DNA of 64,000 nt. It comes from Paraspadella gotoi (lineage: Eukaryota > Chaetognatha). This document shows, piece by piece, positions 23,812 to 38,271 of the stretch. The stretch is from NCBI GenBank assembly GCA_051294375.1, contig CM119263.1, positions 25,820,436 through 25,884,435 on the forward strand, in the 5' to 3' direction. The notes below the pieces were generated by a model that worked only from the letters and a program-made list of their open reading frames with translations, was not told where the DNA came from and searched no databases. Numbering within the stretch: the first letter of the stretch is position 1; each line of letters begins with the position of its first letter. The translations under genes and the position numbers were made by a program.

Positions 23812-25935
23812 CACTCGGACACAGACTTTGGTTCGGACAATGGCTCGGCGCTTGGACGCGATCCGCATCGCCACCCGTTACGCCATATTTGTCCAGTGAC
23901 CGCCTTTTAAAATCCGAGGCGGTTTCAGCCATTCGAAGTTGTCCAAACGATTTCGCGCTCTGGTTGGAATTTTTTGAATGCAATATTTTCGATATCAATC
24001 GGCAACAATTTTCTTTTTTCCCTTCGGTTTTCTGCTCTACGATTCCATTTTTCCTTCCATCCTCCACTTTGTCTGCTTTCTGGCCGCCATCCCGCCCTCG
24101 CTGCCATCCCGCCCTCGCCGCTCCTCTCCGCCATCTCTCGTTGCGGTCTCGTGCGTCATCGACGTCCTTGCGTCCCACGCGCAGTTCCACCCGCGTGGCC
24201 TCACTCCCTCTCTATCGTGTCTCGTCTTCCTCTCTCCCTTTCTCCCCTCCCTCCCCGTTTCCTGCATCCCGCTCGTGCAAAACATTCGTCATGGCGAAAC
24301 TCATTTCCAGACTGTAAACTGTAAAGACGAAGACGAAGAAGATAACGACGAACGAATGTGGTAACGTCCACAAAGATAATGTGGAATGATAAGGACGACA
24401 CTAACAACGATATCGAAAATGAAAATATTTGTCATTACGTATGTTGAAGACAATTTGCCTATTAGGTATAAAATAACTTGAAACAAGTTAAGCTTTATTT
24501 TGGTAAATATCGCGAAGAACAAGTTATCCGAAAAAATAAGTAAAGGGTGATTTACGGTTTCAGTGACAATAAAGACGAAATAACCGTTATTGACGACGAC
24601 GACGACGAATACAACTCACGGGCGATAAAACACTGAAAATTCGGGGATATCAAAGACATTGGGAACAGAAGGGGGCCGGGGTAGGGACAAAGAAAAGAAA
24701 GCCAAAAATGGTGAGCAGAGTGGTTAGGACAATGTTGAATAAAGTAGAGAGGGAAGCATTTAGTATTTGGGACAAAGATAGACTGAGAAGTATGAAAAAG
24801 TGTGTAGTTTTTTAAATAAAGTAAGGAAAACCGGCATACGGTAGTTGAAATAAGAACTAAAGAAATATTCTGATTGCGACAAATTTTAACAAAGAAATAA
24901 AGAACGACATAGAGATAGTGATTTGGGACAAAGCGGCACCGAGAAAGAAAGAAAATGATCGGATACTCGTACGGGACAGAGAAAGCTCGAGGCCTGGAAA
25001 GGAGAGAACGTCAGTGCAGTGGAGCGCGACCGAGGGAGAGCCGAGTTCTTTATGAGCGAGAGAACCGACGTCGCATGGGAATAGGGTNNNNNNNNNNNNN
25101 NNNNNNNNNNNNNNNNNNNNNNNNNNNNNNNNNNNNNNNNNNNNNNNNNNNNNNNNNNNNNNNNNNNNNNNNNNNNNNNNNNNNNNNNNNNNNNNNNNNN
25201 NNNNNNNNNNNNNNNNNNNNNNNNNNNNNNNNNNNNNNNNNNNNNNNNNNNNNNNNNNNNNNNNNNNNNNNNNNNNNNNNNNNNNNNNNNNNNNNNNNNN
25301 NNNNNNNNNNNNNNNNNNNNNNNNNNNNNNNNNNNNNNNNNNNNNNACACGCCATAAAACTCGCGCGTCGTTAGGGGGCGATTTTTGAAATTTTTATCGA
25401 AAAATGATGCGTTATTGACATTTTTGTCGAATAAAGAGTCGGTTTAAGGTCGGTTTTGGGTCGATTTTTTTTTAGTCGGATTTTAGCCAAGTCGATAAAT
25501 TGCAGACTTATTTTTTTTCTTTTATTTTTTTTTCATCCCCGCGTTTCGACCTTCAAGAGTTCGTACTTAATTTTCCTTTTTTTAGCCTTTTTTTTTTCTT
25601 TTTCTGAAAGTAATAAAGAGAAACTTTTTTTGTTTGAATTTTTTTTTCTTACTTCGCGAGTGCGTTTATCCTCGACCCTCGGCCGAACAGATATTATTTT
25701 TTCCAGGGGCGAATATTATTATTTTTTTTGGTCAAGCTTACTTATTATTATCATTACTACTACATAAAAGCCGTCCGGTGTTTATTAATTATAAGGCTCT
25801 TTCGTAAAAAAAGCTAATATCAAAGCTATCTTTAATTCATTTAAATTTTTTTCCCTCGACTTGAACAAAACAAGAAAAAAATCCCCCGTAGAATTGTTTG
25901 GAAACTTCTCTCTAAAACACACGATTACCTCATTA

Positions 25936-25980
<45 letters not shown>

Positions 25981-26115
25981 AAAAAAGATTAACTCATTTT
26001 ACTTCATCTATTTTACGTGACTGGGATTGAGACTGGACCAGTTACGCTCTCGCAAATTGTATTATCCTAAGGGGGGAGGGAGATAGAGAAAGAGCCAAAT
26101 TATAGTCTGGACTCC

Positions 26116-26170
<55 letters not shown>

Positions 26171-26664
26171 AAGAAAGTAGATAAATAGGCTGGGGGAGGG
26201 AAATAGGAGAGGAAGACAAAAATAACTAAATGAGAAAAGAGCGAGAGAACAGTAGTTAGTTAGAAGTTAGTAACTTGGTATACATAAAGAAAGAATTTTT
26301 TTAAAAATTGATGAATGTTTTTACCACACAGGGTTTAAAAATAAAAATTAGTAAAGAAAAATGTAAAACCAATAACAAAATATGTTATAAAAAGTTCAAA
26401 GCTGACAATTATTACAATTTCATTATGAATCCCAAAAGTTAGTTTCTCAAGTACATAAAGGATGAAGAGGAGGAGAAAGAGAGCGAGAGAGAGAGAGAGA
26501 GAGATAGAGAAAGAAAGAATATCAATGTAAACGGCCGTGCTGATTTATCAGCAAAAAAAAATAAGATACTGACAAATAAAAAACGAATCATAACAGTAAA
26601 AGAAAAAAAAACAGGACTTCGCACCGGGAGTAAGAGAGAAAGCGATATAGAGCAAGAGAGAGCC

Positions 26665-26696
<32 letters not shown>

Positions 26697-26868
26697 TGAA
26701 ATATTATAAGCTTCCAACTCATTTTCTGTGCGAAGAAAAACTAATTAATTCCCCAATTTATGGAGCTCTTAGTTGCTCGTTAATGCCTTCGCCCCTCCGT
26801 CCCTCCGTCCCTGGGTTTGCCAGAACGATAAATACAATTTTATGTTTATGTGAGAGGCTTTTTTTAAA

Positions 26869-26909
<41 letters not shown>

Positions 26910-29540
26910 ATCGTTAAGGGTTCCATAATCCCTGAATTAATTACGTTTATTTATATCGTTTTACTTTTATCGATGTTTAAAACTAAAAATATTGCGCAAA
27001 CAACCTAAAGAAAAAATTGTCGTCGTTATATTTTTCGAGCGGAGAAGAGTTGAACCGAACTGTACGTCATTCAGTTTCACCAACAGTCAAAACTGAAGCA
27101 ACATCCAACGTTTTGGCATTTTTCTCTAACTGTCAAGCTTCTCGAAAAACCAACATAGAAAACGTTAAAACGCTTTTTAGTGTTTTCTCTCTCTTTCTTC
27201 TGACCCGTTCTCTGTTTATTGTTAAAAAAAGGGATTAAACCCTTTTTCTTTCTGGGTTTGAGGTCCCTAGTCGAGAGACGTGGGGGGGGAGAGGAGTGAG
27301 GGAGAAAGAGGTGGGGGTGATAGAGAATAAAAGGGGAGGAAGTGAGGCGGGTAGAAATTGTGAATTATCAAGAGAAAAAAAGGGGAAATTAAATTATGNN
27401 NNNNNNNNNNNNNNNNNNNNNNNNNNNNNNNNNNNNNNNNNNNNNNNNNNNNNNNNNNNNNNNNNNNNNNNNNNNNNNNNNNNNNNNNNNNNNNNNNNNN
27501 NNNNNNNNNNNNNNNNNNNNNNNNNNNNNNNNNNNNNNNNNNNNNNNNNNNNNNNNNNNNNNNNNNNNNNNNNNNNNNNNNNNNNNNNNNNNNNNNNNNN
27601 NNNNNNNTTACTGATTGTTATTTATACTCGGATATCGTTTTTTTTTTACATATGACCTTTCGTCTAAAATCGTCAATGACATATACGCACGCTCTTGTAA
27701 ATATTACAAAATATAAAAATTGTACAACTTCAAACAACGTTATCGCGACTCGAGCGTGGAATTCTAAAATTTTTCTTTGTTTATTATTGACGTCAACTAA
27801 CGACGATGCATTTGGCTTCGGGAATACGAGAGGACGGAAGATCGATTGCTTTCCATTCCCTCCTCCTTTTTCTCCCCCACTGCCGCCCCCACCCTTTCTC
27901 CNNNNNNNNNNNNNNNNNNNNNNNNNNNNNNNNNNNNNNNNNNNNNNNNNNNNNNNNNNNNNNNNNNNNNNNNNNNNNNNNNNNNNNNNNNNNNNNNNNN
28001 NNNNNNNNNNNNNNNNNNNNNNNNNNNNNNNNNNNNNNNNNNNNNNNNNNNNNNNNNNNNNNNNNNNNNNNNNNNNNNNNNNNNNNNNNNNNNNNNNNNN
28101 NNNNNATACAAAACTCAGAATCAAAAAAACCCTCTCCTTGCTTTTTCGTTTCATTTGCTGCTTCCAATCATTTTCTATTATCGTTGAACGGAATGAGGAT
28201 TGGGGATTTTCTATCTCTGAGAGAGTCCAGGCATTCTTAAAATAAGACCCAATATAACTCCCTCTCGAATCCCTTCTCAGGGATCCCTTCTTCTCCCTGT
28301 CATCCTACCGCTTTCCACCTCCATGCCTCCTCCCTGCCTCCTCCCTGCGCTTTGTTTTGACAGAAGTTCACCTTCGGCCGTTTTTCGTTTTTCCTTCATC
28401 GCCCAATTCTTTTTACGGTCGGACTCGTAACCCCGATCGCGATCATCCTGGCAAGATCCCGCTCTTCTTTCTGGTCAACTTCGTCGTCGTCATCTTTCTG
28501 TCGTCGTCGTCATCCTTATGTTTTCCTCGACGACCAGTCAAGAAAGCTGCATAGCTCATGGGAACTAGAATTAGTTCTTTTAAACAGTTTTTAGACAGGA
28601 TCGCTTGTTCATTTTCTACAGACTATGGCCCATATGTTTTTCATATCCCATGACCCAAATTCTACTAAGTTTAAGATATTGGTTCTCCTTGCCCCATGGC
28701 CCACAAGCACACAGTTTGAAAAAGGATTCTATTACTCTTCTTGCGAGTGAATCACGACCCACAGTTTGCGTAGTAAATGGTTCTCTTATCTCGTTGTCCC
28801 ACAGTTTACAAGAGAATAAACTCCCTCCCTGCCCTACGATGCCATGGGATGGGAAGACAACGGCCTACAACCCACAGTTTGTAAGGGAATCCATTCCCCC
28901 CTTACCCACGAGAATCCATAGTTTGTAAGGGAATCCATTTACCAACGATACCCCACAGTTTGTAAGGGAATTCATTTACCCACGAGACCCCACAGTTTGT
29001 AAGGAGCGTTCGTGTTTTGACGTCGATCATCGAGAGAACGTGACTGGATCTCGGAAACCCTAAAGACCAACGCGGTGTTCTTTTGTTTTCCTTCCCGACA
29101 ACCGCCCTCCTTGTTTCGGCGTCTTCGTCGTCGTCGTCGTCGTCATCTTCGTTCTTTTTCTAATCGTTCTTAATAAACATAGATAAAAAAAATTATAATA
29201 TCTCTTTTTTTAGACAAAAAATTTATTTTGATGTATTCATTTTTTTTTCTAGAAATAAACAGTTGTTTTTTTGTTTTTTTTTAACAATTTTTAATAGTAT
29301 ATCGTACATTAAGGAAATTGCGTTCGAATCGAACGTTATCGTCGTCGTCGTCTCCGTCGTCGTCGTCGTCTGTGTCGCTGCATCGTGATAGTGAACGAGT
29401 TGGATTTTGATAGTCGTCGTCGTCGTCGTCGTCGTCGGCAACGACGTAATTTCGTGATTATTTTTTTTTCTTTTCATTTGTTTTCTTTGTAAATCTCTCG
29501 GTTTGGTTTCAATTTCTCAAAGTCAAATTTTTAATTTTTT
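23812..29540. repeat. Duplicated block 3, copy A (gapped)
   Basis: About 5.7 kb, recurring in the same order at about 31760-38200. Copy A is interrupted by N gaps at 25088-25346, 27399-27607 and 27902-28105; copy B is continuous over each. Shared landmarks include TTGGTTCGGACAATGGCTCG, TTATGAACAA-poor GA tracts, the CATAAAAGCCGTCCGGTG motif and the CACAGTTTGTAAGG minisatellite. I recognise no protein in either copy. Confidence 0.85.
28868..29003. repeat. 37-bp minisatellite, short version
   Basis: About 3.5 units carrying CACAGTTTGTAAGGGAAT and CATTTACCCACGAGAC. The other block copy has about 24 units. Confidence 0.9.
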
Positions 29541-29858
29541 NNNNNNNNNNNNNNNNNNNNNNNNNNNNNNNNNNNNNNNNNNNNNNNNNNNNNNNNNNNN
29601 NNNNNNNNNNNNNNNNNNNNNNNNNNNNNNNNNNNNNNNNNNNNNNNNNNNNNNNNNNNNNNNNNNNNNNNNNNNNNNNNNNNNNNNNNNNNNNNNNNNN
29701 NNNNNNNNNNNNNNNNNNNNNNNNNNNNNNNNNNNNNNNNNNNNNNNNNNNNNNNNNNNNNNNNNNNNNNNNNNNNNNNNNNNNNNNNNNNNNNNNNNNN
29801 NNNNNNNNNNNNNNNNNNNNNNNNNNNNNNNNNNNNNNNNNNNNNNNNNNNNNNNNNN

Positions 29859-30026
29859 CTCTCTCTGTCTCAATTCTCCTTCTCTATCTTTTCTCTCTTT
29901 TTTTCTATCTTCTCCTATATTCTAATTCTTTTTTTGCGTGTTAAAGGCGATTAGGTATGCGAACGAACACTAAAGAAATTTGATGGTAGGATTCTGGATT
30001 TGATTAAAGGGGGGGGAAAGAAACAG

Positions 30027-30062
<36 letters not shown>

Positions 30063-31264
30063 TACAGAGAGACGTAGACAGATAATAGAAAAAAGAATCA
30101 TGGTTGGGAAAAGCAGCATGAGCATTCATTAAAGAAGAAAAAAAAAGAAACTACCATAAAGGGAAGGGATAATGATGATGATCCTCTTTCTCTCCCCCCG
30201 CGGTTTCTCCCGACCTCCTTTCGTTANNNNNNNNNNNNNNNNNNNNNNNNNNNNNNNNNNNNNNNNNNNNNNNNNNNNNNNNNNNNNNNNNNNNNNNNNN
30301 NNNNNNNNNNNNNNNNNNNNNNNNNNNNNNNNNNNNNNNNNNNNNNNNNNNNNNNNNNNNNNNNNNNNNNNNNNNNNNNNNNNNNNNNNNNNNNNNNNNN
30401 NNNNNNNNNNNNNNNNNNNNNNNNNNNNNNNNNNNNNNNNNNNNNNNNNNNNNNNNNNNNNNNNNNNNNNNNNNNNNNNNNNNNNNNNNNNNNNNNNNNN
30501 NNNNNNNNNNNNNNNNNNNNNNNNNNNNNNNNNNNNNNNNNNNNNNNNNNNNNNNNNNNNNNNNNNNNNNNNNNNNNNNNNNNNNNNNNNNNNNNNNNNN
30601 NNNNNNNNNNNNNNNNNNNNNNNNNNNNNNNNNNNNNNNNNNNNNNNNNNNNNNNNNNNNNNNNNNNNNNNNNNNNNNNNNNNNNNNNNNNNNNNNNNNN
30701 NNNNNNNNNNNNNNNNNNNNNNNNNNNNNNNNNNNNNNNNNNNNNNNNNNNNNNNNNNNNNNNNNNNNNNNNNNNNNNNNNNNNNNNNNNNNNNNNNNNN
30801 NNNNNNNNNNNNNNNNNNNNNNNNNNNNNNNNNNNNNNNNNNNNNNNNNNNNNNNNNNNNNNNNNNNNNNNNNNNNNNNNNNNNNNNNNNNNNAAAAAAA
30901 AAAAAAAAACAAGGGGAGGAAAAAGAACTTCATCTAAAAATAGAACAAAAAATTCCAAGGAACTAAAAAGATGACAAAAATACGTGTAGCTTCCAAAACT
31001 ATAAAAAAAAGAATCCTGCTGGGAAAGACGTTAAAAACAAGGAAAATAAGAAAAACAGGGAAACTGGGAAAAGAGGAAACGAACAAACAAAAAACAGGAA
31101 AGAAAGGTTAACAAGTAAAAAAAAAAAGCAAAACTGACACGGAAAACAGAGAAAAAAAAAGAAAACAAGTAAAGAAAAAGAAAAAGAAAGCGCGCCCCAC
31201 CGACTTTACATCTCGAGAAGACAAACAGGAGTCTTAAACTCTTATTTACTTTGGAATTTTTTTT
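29859..31264. other. Unassigned stretch with a large gap
   Basis: It holds a short GA run at 30027-30055, A-rich sequence and a 667-base gap (30227-30893). No open frame outside the gap is credible. Confidence 0.5.
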
Positions 31265-31289
31265 NNNNNNNNNNNNNNNNNNNNNNNNN

Positions 31290-31343
<54 letters not shown>

Positions 31344-33949
31344 ATTCGTCCCGGGGCAGTTCCGCTACTCTTTTAATACGAAATTAACGGGCCATACAAA
31401 TAACAAAGATTATATTCACCAGAGAATGAGAGAGAGAGAGATAGAAAAAGATGAGCAAAAATAGAAAGAAAAAAGGAGAAAAATTGAAAAAAGAAAAACT
31501 GGAGAAAAAAAAAAAAAAAAAAAAAAAAAGAAAGCGGCGTTCTTTTTTTTTTTTTGTGACAGACGCTTATTAGATTAGGAGGCGTAACTAAAGAGGATAA
31601 TAGTAGAGGGACATCGAGAAGGGGGGAGTGAGTACTTTGTTAGGACGAGGGCACCTCGCATGTCCACGACGGGAAAAGACTATCGAGGGGGTGGGAAATC
31701 CATGTTGGAGGGATTCTCAGATGGGGTGAGAATGCAGCGCGCTGTGGGGGCACTCGACACAACTTTGGTTCGGACAATGGCTCGCCGCTTGGACGCCGAT
31801 CTGCATCGTCACCCGTTACGCCATTATTTTGTCCAGTGACCGCCTTTTAAAAAATCCGAGGCGGTTTCGGCCGTTCGAAGTTCGTCCAAACGATTTCGCG
31901 CTCTGCTTTGCAATTTTTTTGAATGAAACAAATATTTTCGGATATCAATCGCAACAATTTTCTTTTTTCCCTTTCGCGTTTTCTGGCTCTACGATTCCAT
32001 TTTTCCTTCCATCCTCCACCTTTGTCTGCTTTCTGGCCGCCATCCCGCCCTCGCCGCCATCCCCCTCGCCGCTCCTCTCCGCCATCTCTTTCGTTGCGGT
32101 CTCCGTGCGTCATCGACGTTCCTTGACGTCCCACTGCGGCAGTTCCACCCGCCGTGGCCGTCACTCCCTCTCTATTCGTGTCTCGATTTTCTTCTCCCTT
32201 TCTCCCCCTCCCTCCCCGTTTCCTGCATTTCCCGCTCGTGCAAAACATTCGTCATGGCCGAAACTCATTTCCAGACTGTAAACTGTAAAGACCGATAACG
32301 AGAGGACGACGAAGCGAAGAATGATTGAACGACGACGAATGTGGAAACGTCCACAAAGATAAGTGGCATGATAAGGACGACCTAACAACGATATCAAAAT
32401 GCAAATATTTGGCATTACGTTATGGTTTGAAGACATACAATAACAAAATAACTTGAAACAAGTTAAGCTTTATTTTGATAAATATCTCGAAGAACAATGT
32501 TATCCGAAAAAATAAGTAAAGGGTGATTTACGGTTCAGTGAACAATAAAGACGGAAATAACCGTTATTGACGACGACGACGACGACTTAATTACACCACG
32601 GGCGATTAAAACACTTTGAAAAATTCGGGGGATATTCAAGACATTGGGAACAGAAGGGCCGGGGTCGGGAAACAAAGAAAAGAAAGCCAAAAATCAGTGA
32701 GCAGAGTGGTTGAGGACAATGGTTGAATAAAGTAGAGAGGAAGCATTTAGTATTTGGGAAAAAGAAGACTTGAGAAGTTAGAAAAAGTGTGTAGTTTTTT
32801 AAATAAAGTAAGGAAAACCGGCATTACGGTGGGCGGGGGCTAGTTTGCACAATGTTGAATTAAGAACTAAAGAAATAATTCTGATTGCGACATATTTAAC
32901 AAAGAAATAAAGAACGACATAGAGATAGTGATTTGGACAAAGCGGCACCGAGAAAGAAAAGAAAATGATACGGATACTTCGTACGGGACAGAGAAGCTCG
33001 AGGCCTGGAAAGGAGAGAACGTCAGTGCAGTGCGAGGCGCGACCGAGGGAGAGCTGAAACAGTCTTTATGATCGAGAGAACGACGTCGCATGGGAATAGC
33101 GGGTTGAGAGAGAATGGGCGGGTGAGGGGTGTGAATGTTTGAAATGGCGCGGGCTTGCAGAGGCGAGGCCAGCGCAGGGCGTGCCGAATGGGCGATCGGA
33201 TGCGAAAGGCTCGTGGCGTGAGAGAGAGAGAGATGGCTAGGGGGAAGGAGTGGCAGGATAGAGGGAAAGGGAGGGAGAGGAGAGAGAGAGAGAGAGAGAG
33301 ATGAGAGAGAGAGAGGAGAGAGAGACGAGAGAGGTCGACAACGATACACGCCATAAAACTCGCTCGTCGTGAGGGGGCGATTTTTGAAATTTTTTATCGA
33401 AAAAATGATGCGTTTATTGACATTTTTTGCGAATTAAAGAGTCGGTTTAAGGTCGGTTTTGGGTCGATTTTTTTTTTAGTTCGGATTTTAGCCAAGTCGA
33501 TAAATTGCAGACTTATTTTTTTTCTTTTATTTTTTTTTTCATCCCCTCGTTTCGACCTTCAAGAGTTTCGCTACTTAATCCTTTTTTAGCCTTTTTTTTT
33601 CTTTTTCTGGAAAGTAATTAAAGAGAAACTTTTTTTGTTGAATTTTTTTTCTTACTTCTTGAGCTGCCTGCGTTTTATCCCGACCCCGGCCGACCGAACT
33701 GATATTATTTTTTTCCAGGGGCGAAATAATTATTATTTTTTGGTCACCTTACTTATTATTATCATTACTACTACATAAAAGCCGTCCGGTGTTTATTAAT
33801 TATAAGGCTCTTCGTAAAAAAAGCTCAATATCAAAGCAATCTTTAATCATTTAAATTTTTTTTTCCCTTCGACTTGAACAAAACAAGAAAAAAATCCCCC
33901 GTAAATTGTTTGGAAACTTCTCTCTAAAAACACACGATTACCTCATTAT

Positions 33950-33980
<31 letters not shown>

Positions 33981-36900
33981 ATAAAAAAAGATTTAACTCA
34001 TTTTACTCATTATTTACGTGACTGGGATTGAAGACTGACCAGTTACGCTCTCTGCAAATTTATTATCCTAAGGGGGGAGGGAGATAGAGAAAAGAGCCAA
34101 ATTATAGGTCTGGACTCCTGGAGAGAGAGACGAGATGAGGAGAGGAAGAGAGATGAGAGATGAGAGACGAGAGAGAGGGAGAAGAGAAGAAAGAGGGGAG
34201 AAGAAAGTAGATAAATAGCTGAGGTAGGGGAAATAGAGAGAGACAAAAATAACAAATGAGAAAGAGAGAAAGAGCGATGAGAACAGTAGTTAGTTAGAAG
34301 TTAGTATACATAAAGAAAGAAAATTTTAAAAAAATTGATGAATGTACCACACAGGGTTTAAAAATAAAAATGAGTAGTAAAGAAAGTTAAAAAACCAATA
34401 AACAAAAATATGTTATAAAAAGTTCAAAGCCTTGACAATTATTTCAAATTTCATTATGACCAAAGTTAGTTTCTTACAAAGTACATAAAGGCATGAAGAG
34501 GAGAAAAGCAGAGCGAAGAGAGAGAGAGAGAGAATAGAGAAAGAAAGAATATTCAACAATGCTAAACGGCCGTGCTGATTTATCAGCAAAAAAAAATAAG
34601 ATACTGACAAATAAAAAACGAATCATAACAGTAAAAGAAAAAAACAGGACTTCGCACCGGAGTAAGAGAGAAAAGCGATTATAGAGCAAGAGAGAGCCAG
34701 AAGAGAGAGAGAGGAGAGTGAGAGAGAGTGAAATATTATAAGCTTTCCAACTCATTTTTCTCGTGCGAAGAAAAAAACTAATTAATTCCCCAATTTATGG
34801 AGCTCTTAGTTGCCTCGTTAATGCCTTGCCCCTCCGGTCCCTCCGTCCCTGGGTTTCCAGAACGATAAATACAATTTTTATGTTTATGTGAGAGGCTTTT
34901 TTTAAAAGGAGAGAGAGGAGAGAGAGAGAGAATGGAGACGAGAAGAGGAGAGAAGAGGGAGAGACGCGAGAGAGAGAGAGAGAGCAGAGTCAGAATCGTT
35001 CAAGGGTTCCATAATCCCTGAAATTAATACGTTATTCTATATCTTTTTTTACTTTATCGATGTTTAAAACTAAAATATTGCGCAACACAACCTAAAGAAA
35101 AAATTTGTCTCGTTATTATTCTTTTCGAGCGGATGAGAGTTGAACCGAACTGGCGTTCAATTCAGTTTCACCAACAGTCAAAACTGAAGCAACATCCAAC
35201 GTTTGCATTTTTCTCTAATGTCAAGCTTCTCAAAAAAAACCAACATAGAAACGTTAAAACGCTTTTTAGTGCTTTTCTCTCTCTTTCTTCTGACTCCGTT
35301 TTCCTGTTTATTGTTAAAAAAAAGGGATTAAACCCTTTTTCTTTCTGGGTTTTGAGGTCCCTAGTCGAGAGACGTGGCGGGGGAGGAGGAGTGAGGGAGA
35401 AGAGAGGTGGGGCTGATAGAGAATAAAAGGGGAGGAAATGAGGGAGAAATTCGTGAATTATCAAGAAAAGGAAAAAAAAGGGAAATTAAATTATGACTCG
35501 GATAAGATTTATTTCTATTTTTAAAATTACGAACAACTAATGGCTGCGAGTTATTAACAAACCTCTAAACATCTGAAGCGTTTAGTGAACTCGAAAAAAA
35601 ACCTTTACTGATGTTAATTTATACTCGGATTATCGCTTTTTTTTTAATATGACCTTTCGTCTAAAAATCGTCATCACATAACGCACGCTCTTTGTAAACT
35701 TACAAAAATAAAAATTGTACAACTTCAAACAACGTTATCGTGACTCGAGCGTGGAATTCTAAAATTTTTCTGTTTATTATTGACGTTCAACTAACGACCG
35801 ATGCATTTGGCTTCGGAATACGAGAGGACGAAGATCGATTGCCTATCCATTCCCCCTCCTTTTTCTCCCCCACTGCCGCCCCCACCCTTTCTCCCTTCAA
35901 CCCCTCTCTGTTCGCCGCTTTTGGCTCGGGAGCCAAAACAAAATATATTTCCCCCCCCCCTATCTTCCCTTCCATACTCCTGCCTCAAACTCCCAAGTTC
36001 AATAGGTATACAAAACTCAGAATCAAAAAACCCTCTCCGTTGCTTTTTCGTTTCATTTGCTGCTTCAATCATTTTCTATTTCGTTGAACGGATGGATGGG
36101 GATTTTTATCTCTGAGAGAGTCCAGGCATTCTTAAATAGACCCCAATATAACTCCTCTCGATCCCGGTCTCAGGGATCCCTTCTTCTCCCTGTTCATTCC
36201 TACCGCTCACCTCCATGCCTTCCCCTGCCTCCTCCTGCGCTTTGTTTTGACAGAACTTCACTACGGCCGTTTTTCGTTTTTCGTTCATTCGCCCAATTTC
36301 TTTTACGGTCGGACTCGTAACCCCCGATCGCGATCATCTGCAAGATCCTGCTCTTCTTTCTGGTCAAACTTCGTCCGTCGTCCATCTTTCTGTCGTCGTC
36401 TCATCCTTATGTTTTCCCTCGACGACCAGGTCAAGAAAGCTGCATTAAGCTCATGGCGAAACTAGAATAATTCTTTTCGGAACAGGATCGCTTGTTTAAT
36501 TTTCTACAGACTATGGCCCATATGTTTTTCATATCCCATGACCCAAATTCTACTTAGTTTGGAGATTGGTTCTCCTTGCCCCATGGCCCACAAGCACACA
36601 GTTTGAAAAAGGATTCATACTCTTTTCTTGCGATGTGAATCACGACCCACGTTTTGGGTAGTAAATGGTTCTCTTATCTCGTTGTCCCCGAGTTTACACG
36701 AGAATAAACTCCCCCCCCGCCCTACGAGCCATGGGATGAGAAGACAACGGCCTACAACCCATAGTTTGTAAGGAATCGTTTACCCACGGATACCCCACAG
36801 TTTGTAAGGGAATTCATATACTCACGAGACCCCACTATGTAATGCGGAATTCATATTAACTCACGAGACCCACGATATATGTAAGGAATCCATTTACCAC

Positions 36901-38200
36901 GAGACCACAGTTTGTAAGGATCCATTACCCACGAGACCCACAGTTTGAAGGGAATCCATTTACCCACGAGACACCACAGGTTTGTAAGAAATTCATTTAC
37001 TACCGAGACCCACACAGTTTGTTAGGGAATCCATTTACACCACGAGACCCCACAGATTTGTAAAAGGAAATATTCATATTACTTCACGAGACCCACAGTT
37101 GTAAGGAAATTCATTTACTCACGAGACCCACAAGTTGTAAGAGAAAATTACATTTACTCACGAGGACCCACAGTTTGTAAGGGAATCCATGTTACCCACA
37201 GAGGACCCCACAGTTTGATAAGGGAATCCATTACCCACCGAAGACCCCCAGTTTGTAAAGGAAATTCATTATTAACACGAAACCCCACCGATTTTTGTAA
37301 GGGAAATCATATTAGCACCGAACCCCACAGTTTGATAAGGGAATTTCATTTACCCACGAGACCCCACAGTTTGTGGAATTCATTAACTCACGAACCCCAC
37401 AGTTATGATAAGGGATCATTTAACCACGCAGAACCCCACAGTGGTAAGGAATTCATATTAACCCACGAGGACCACCACAGTTTGTAACGGATTCATTTAC
37501 CCACGAGACCCCACAGTTGTAAAGGAATTCAATATTACCCACGAGACCCCCACCAGTTTGTAAGGGAATATTTACCCACGAGGACCCCACAGTTTGTAAG
37601 GGAATTCATTTACCCACGAGACCCCACAGTTTGTAAGGGCAGTTCGTAGTTATTGACGTCGATCATCGAAGAGACGTGACTGGATCCCGAGAAACCCTAA
37701 AGACCAACTCGGTGTTTCTTTATGTTTACCTTCCCGACAACGCCCTCCATTTAGCGGCGGTCTGCGATTCTTCGTCGTCTTCGTCATCATCTTCCTTTCT
37801 TTATCTTAATCCCTTACTTAATAAACATAGATAAAACATTTTAAATATCTCTTTCTTTTTAGACAAATTTATTTTGATAGTATTTAATTTTTTTTCATAG
37901 AAATAACAGTTGTTTTTTTGGTTTTTTTAACATTTATTAAATAGATATCGTACATTAAGGAATTGCGTTCGAATCGAACGTATATCATCCTTCGTCGTCT
38001 CCGTCGTCGTCGTCGTCTGTGTCGCATGCAATCGTGATAGGGAAAACGAGGTTGGATTTTGATAGTCGTCGTCGTCGTCGTCGTCGTCGGCAACGACGCC
38101 GTAAAATTTCGCTGTGATTATTTTTTTTCTTGTTCGATTTGTTTTCTTTGTAAATCTCTCGGTTTGTTTCAATTTCCAAAGTCAAATTTTAATTTTTTTT
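31290..38200. repeat. Duplicated block 3, copy B (continuous, indel-rich)
   Basis: It starts right after a 25-N spacer with the CTTCATTCGTCCCGGG landmark also present at 21279 and 23284, then repeats 23.6-29.5 kb in order. It supplies sequence for each gap in copy A. Compared with copy A it shows scattered one- and two-base insertions and deletions, and reading frames do not persist between copies. Confidence 0.85.
36760..37640. repeat. 37-bp minisatellite, long version
   Basis: Roughly 24 units carry CACAGTTTGTAAGGGAAT and TTCATTTACCCACGAGAC, with irregular indels between units. The flanks match those of the 3.5-unit array near 28.9 kb. Confidence 0.9.
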
Positions 38201-38220
38201 CTTACTCTCTCTCCTCTCTC

Positions 38221-38271
38221 CTCCTCTCTCTCTCTCTCTCTCTCTCTCTCCTCCTCTCCTTCTCTCTCTCT

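Noticed and set aside
23889-24317. 142-codon frame rich in Ser, Pro and Phe
   Set aside because: The matching region of the other block copy (31829-32281) keeps a frame only in part, with different residues after indels, and no domain is recognisable. Probably noncoding.
36760-37640. Regular direct repeats that could suggest a CRISPR array
   Set aside because: Units are contiguous 37-bp copies with no distinct spacers, no cas genes, and the context is eukaryotic.
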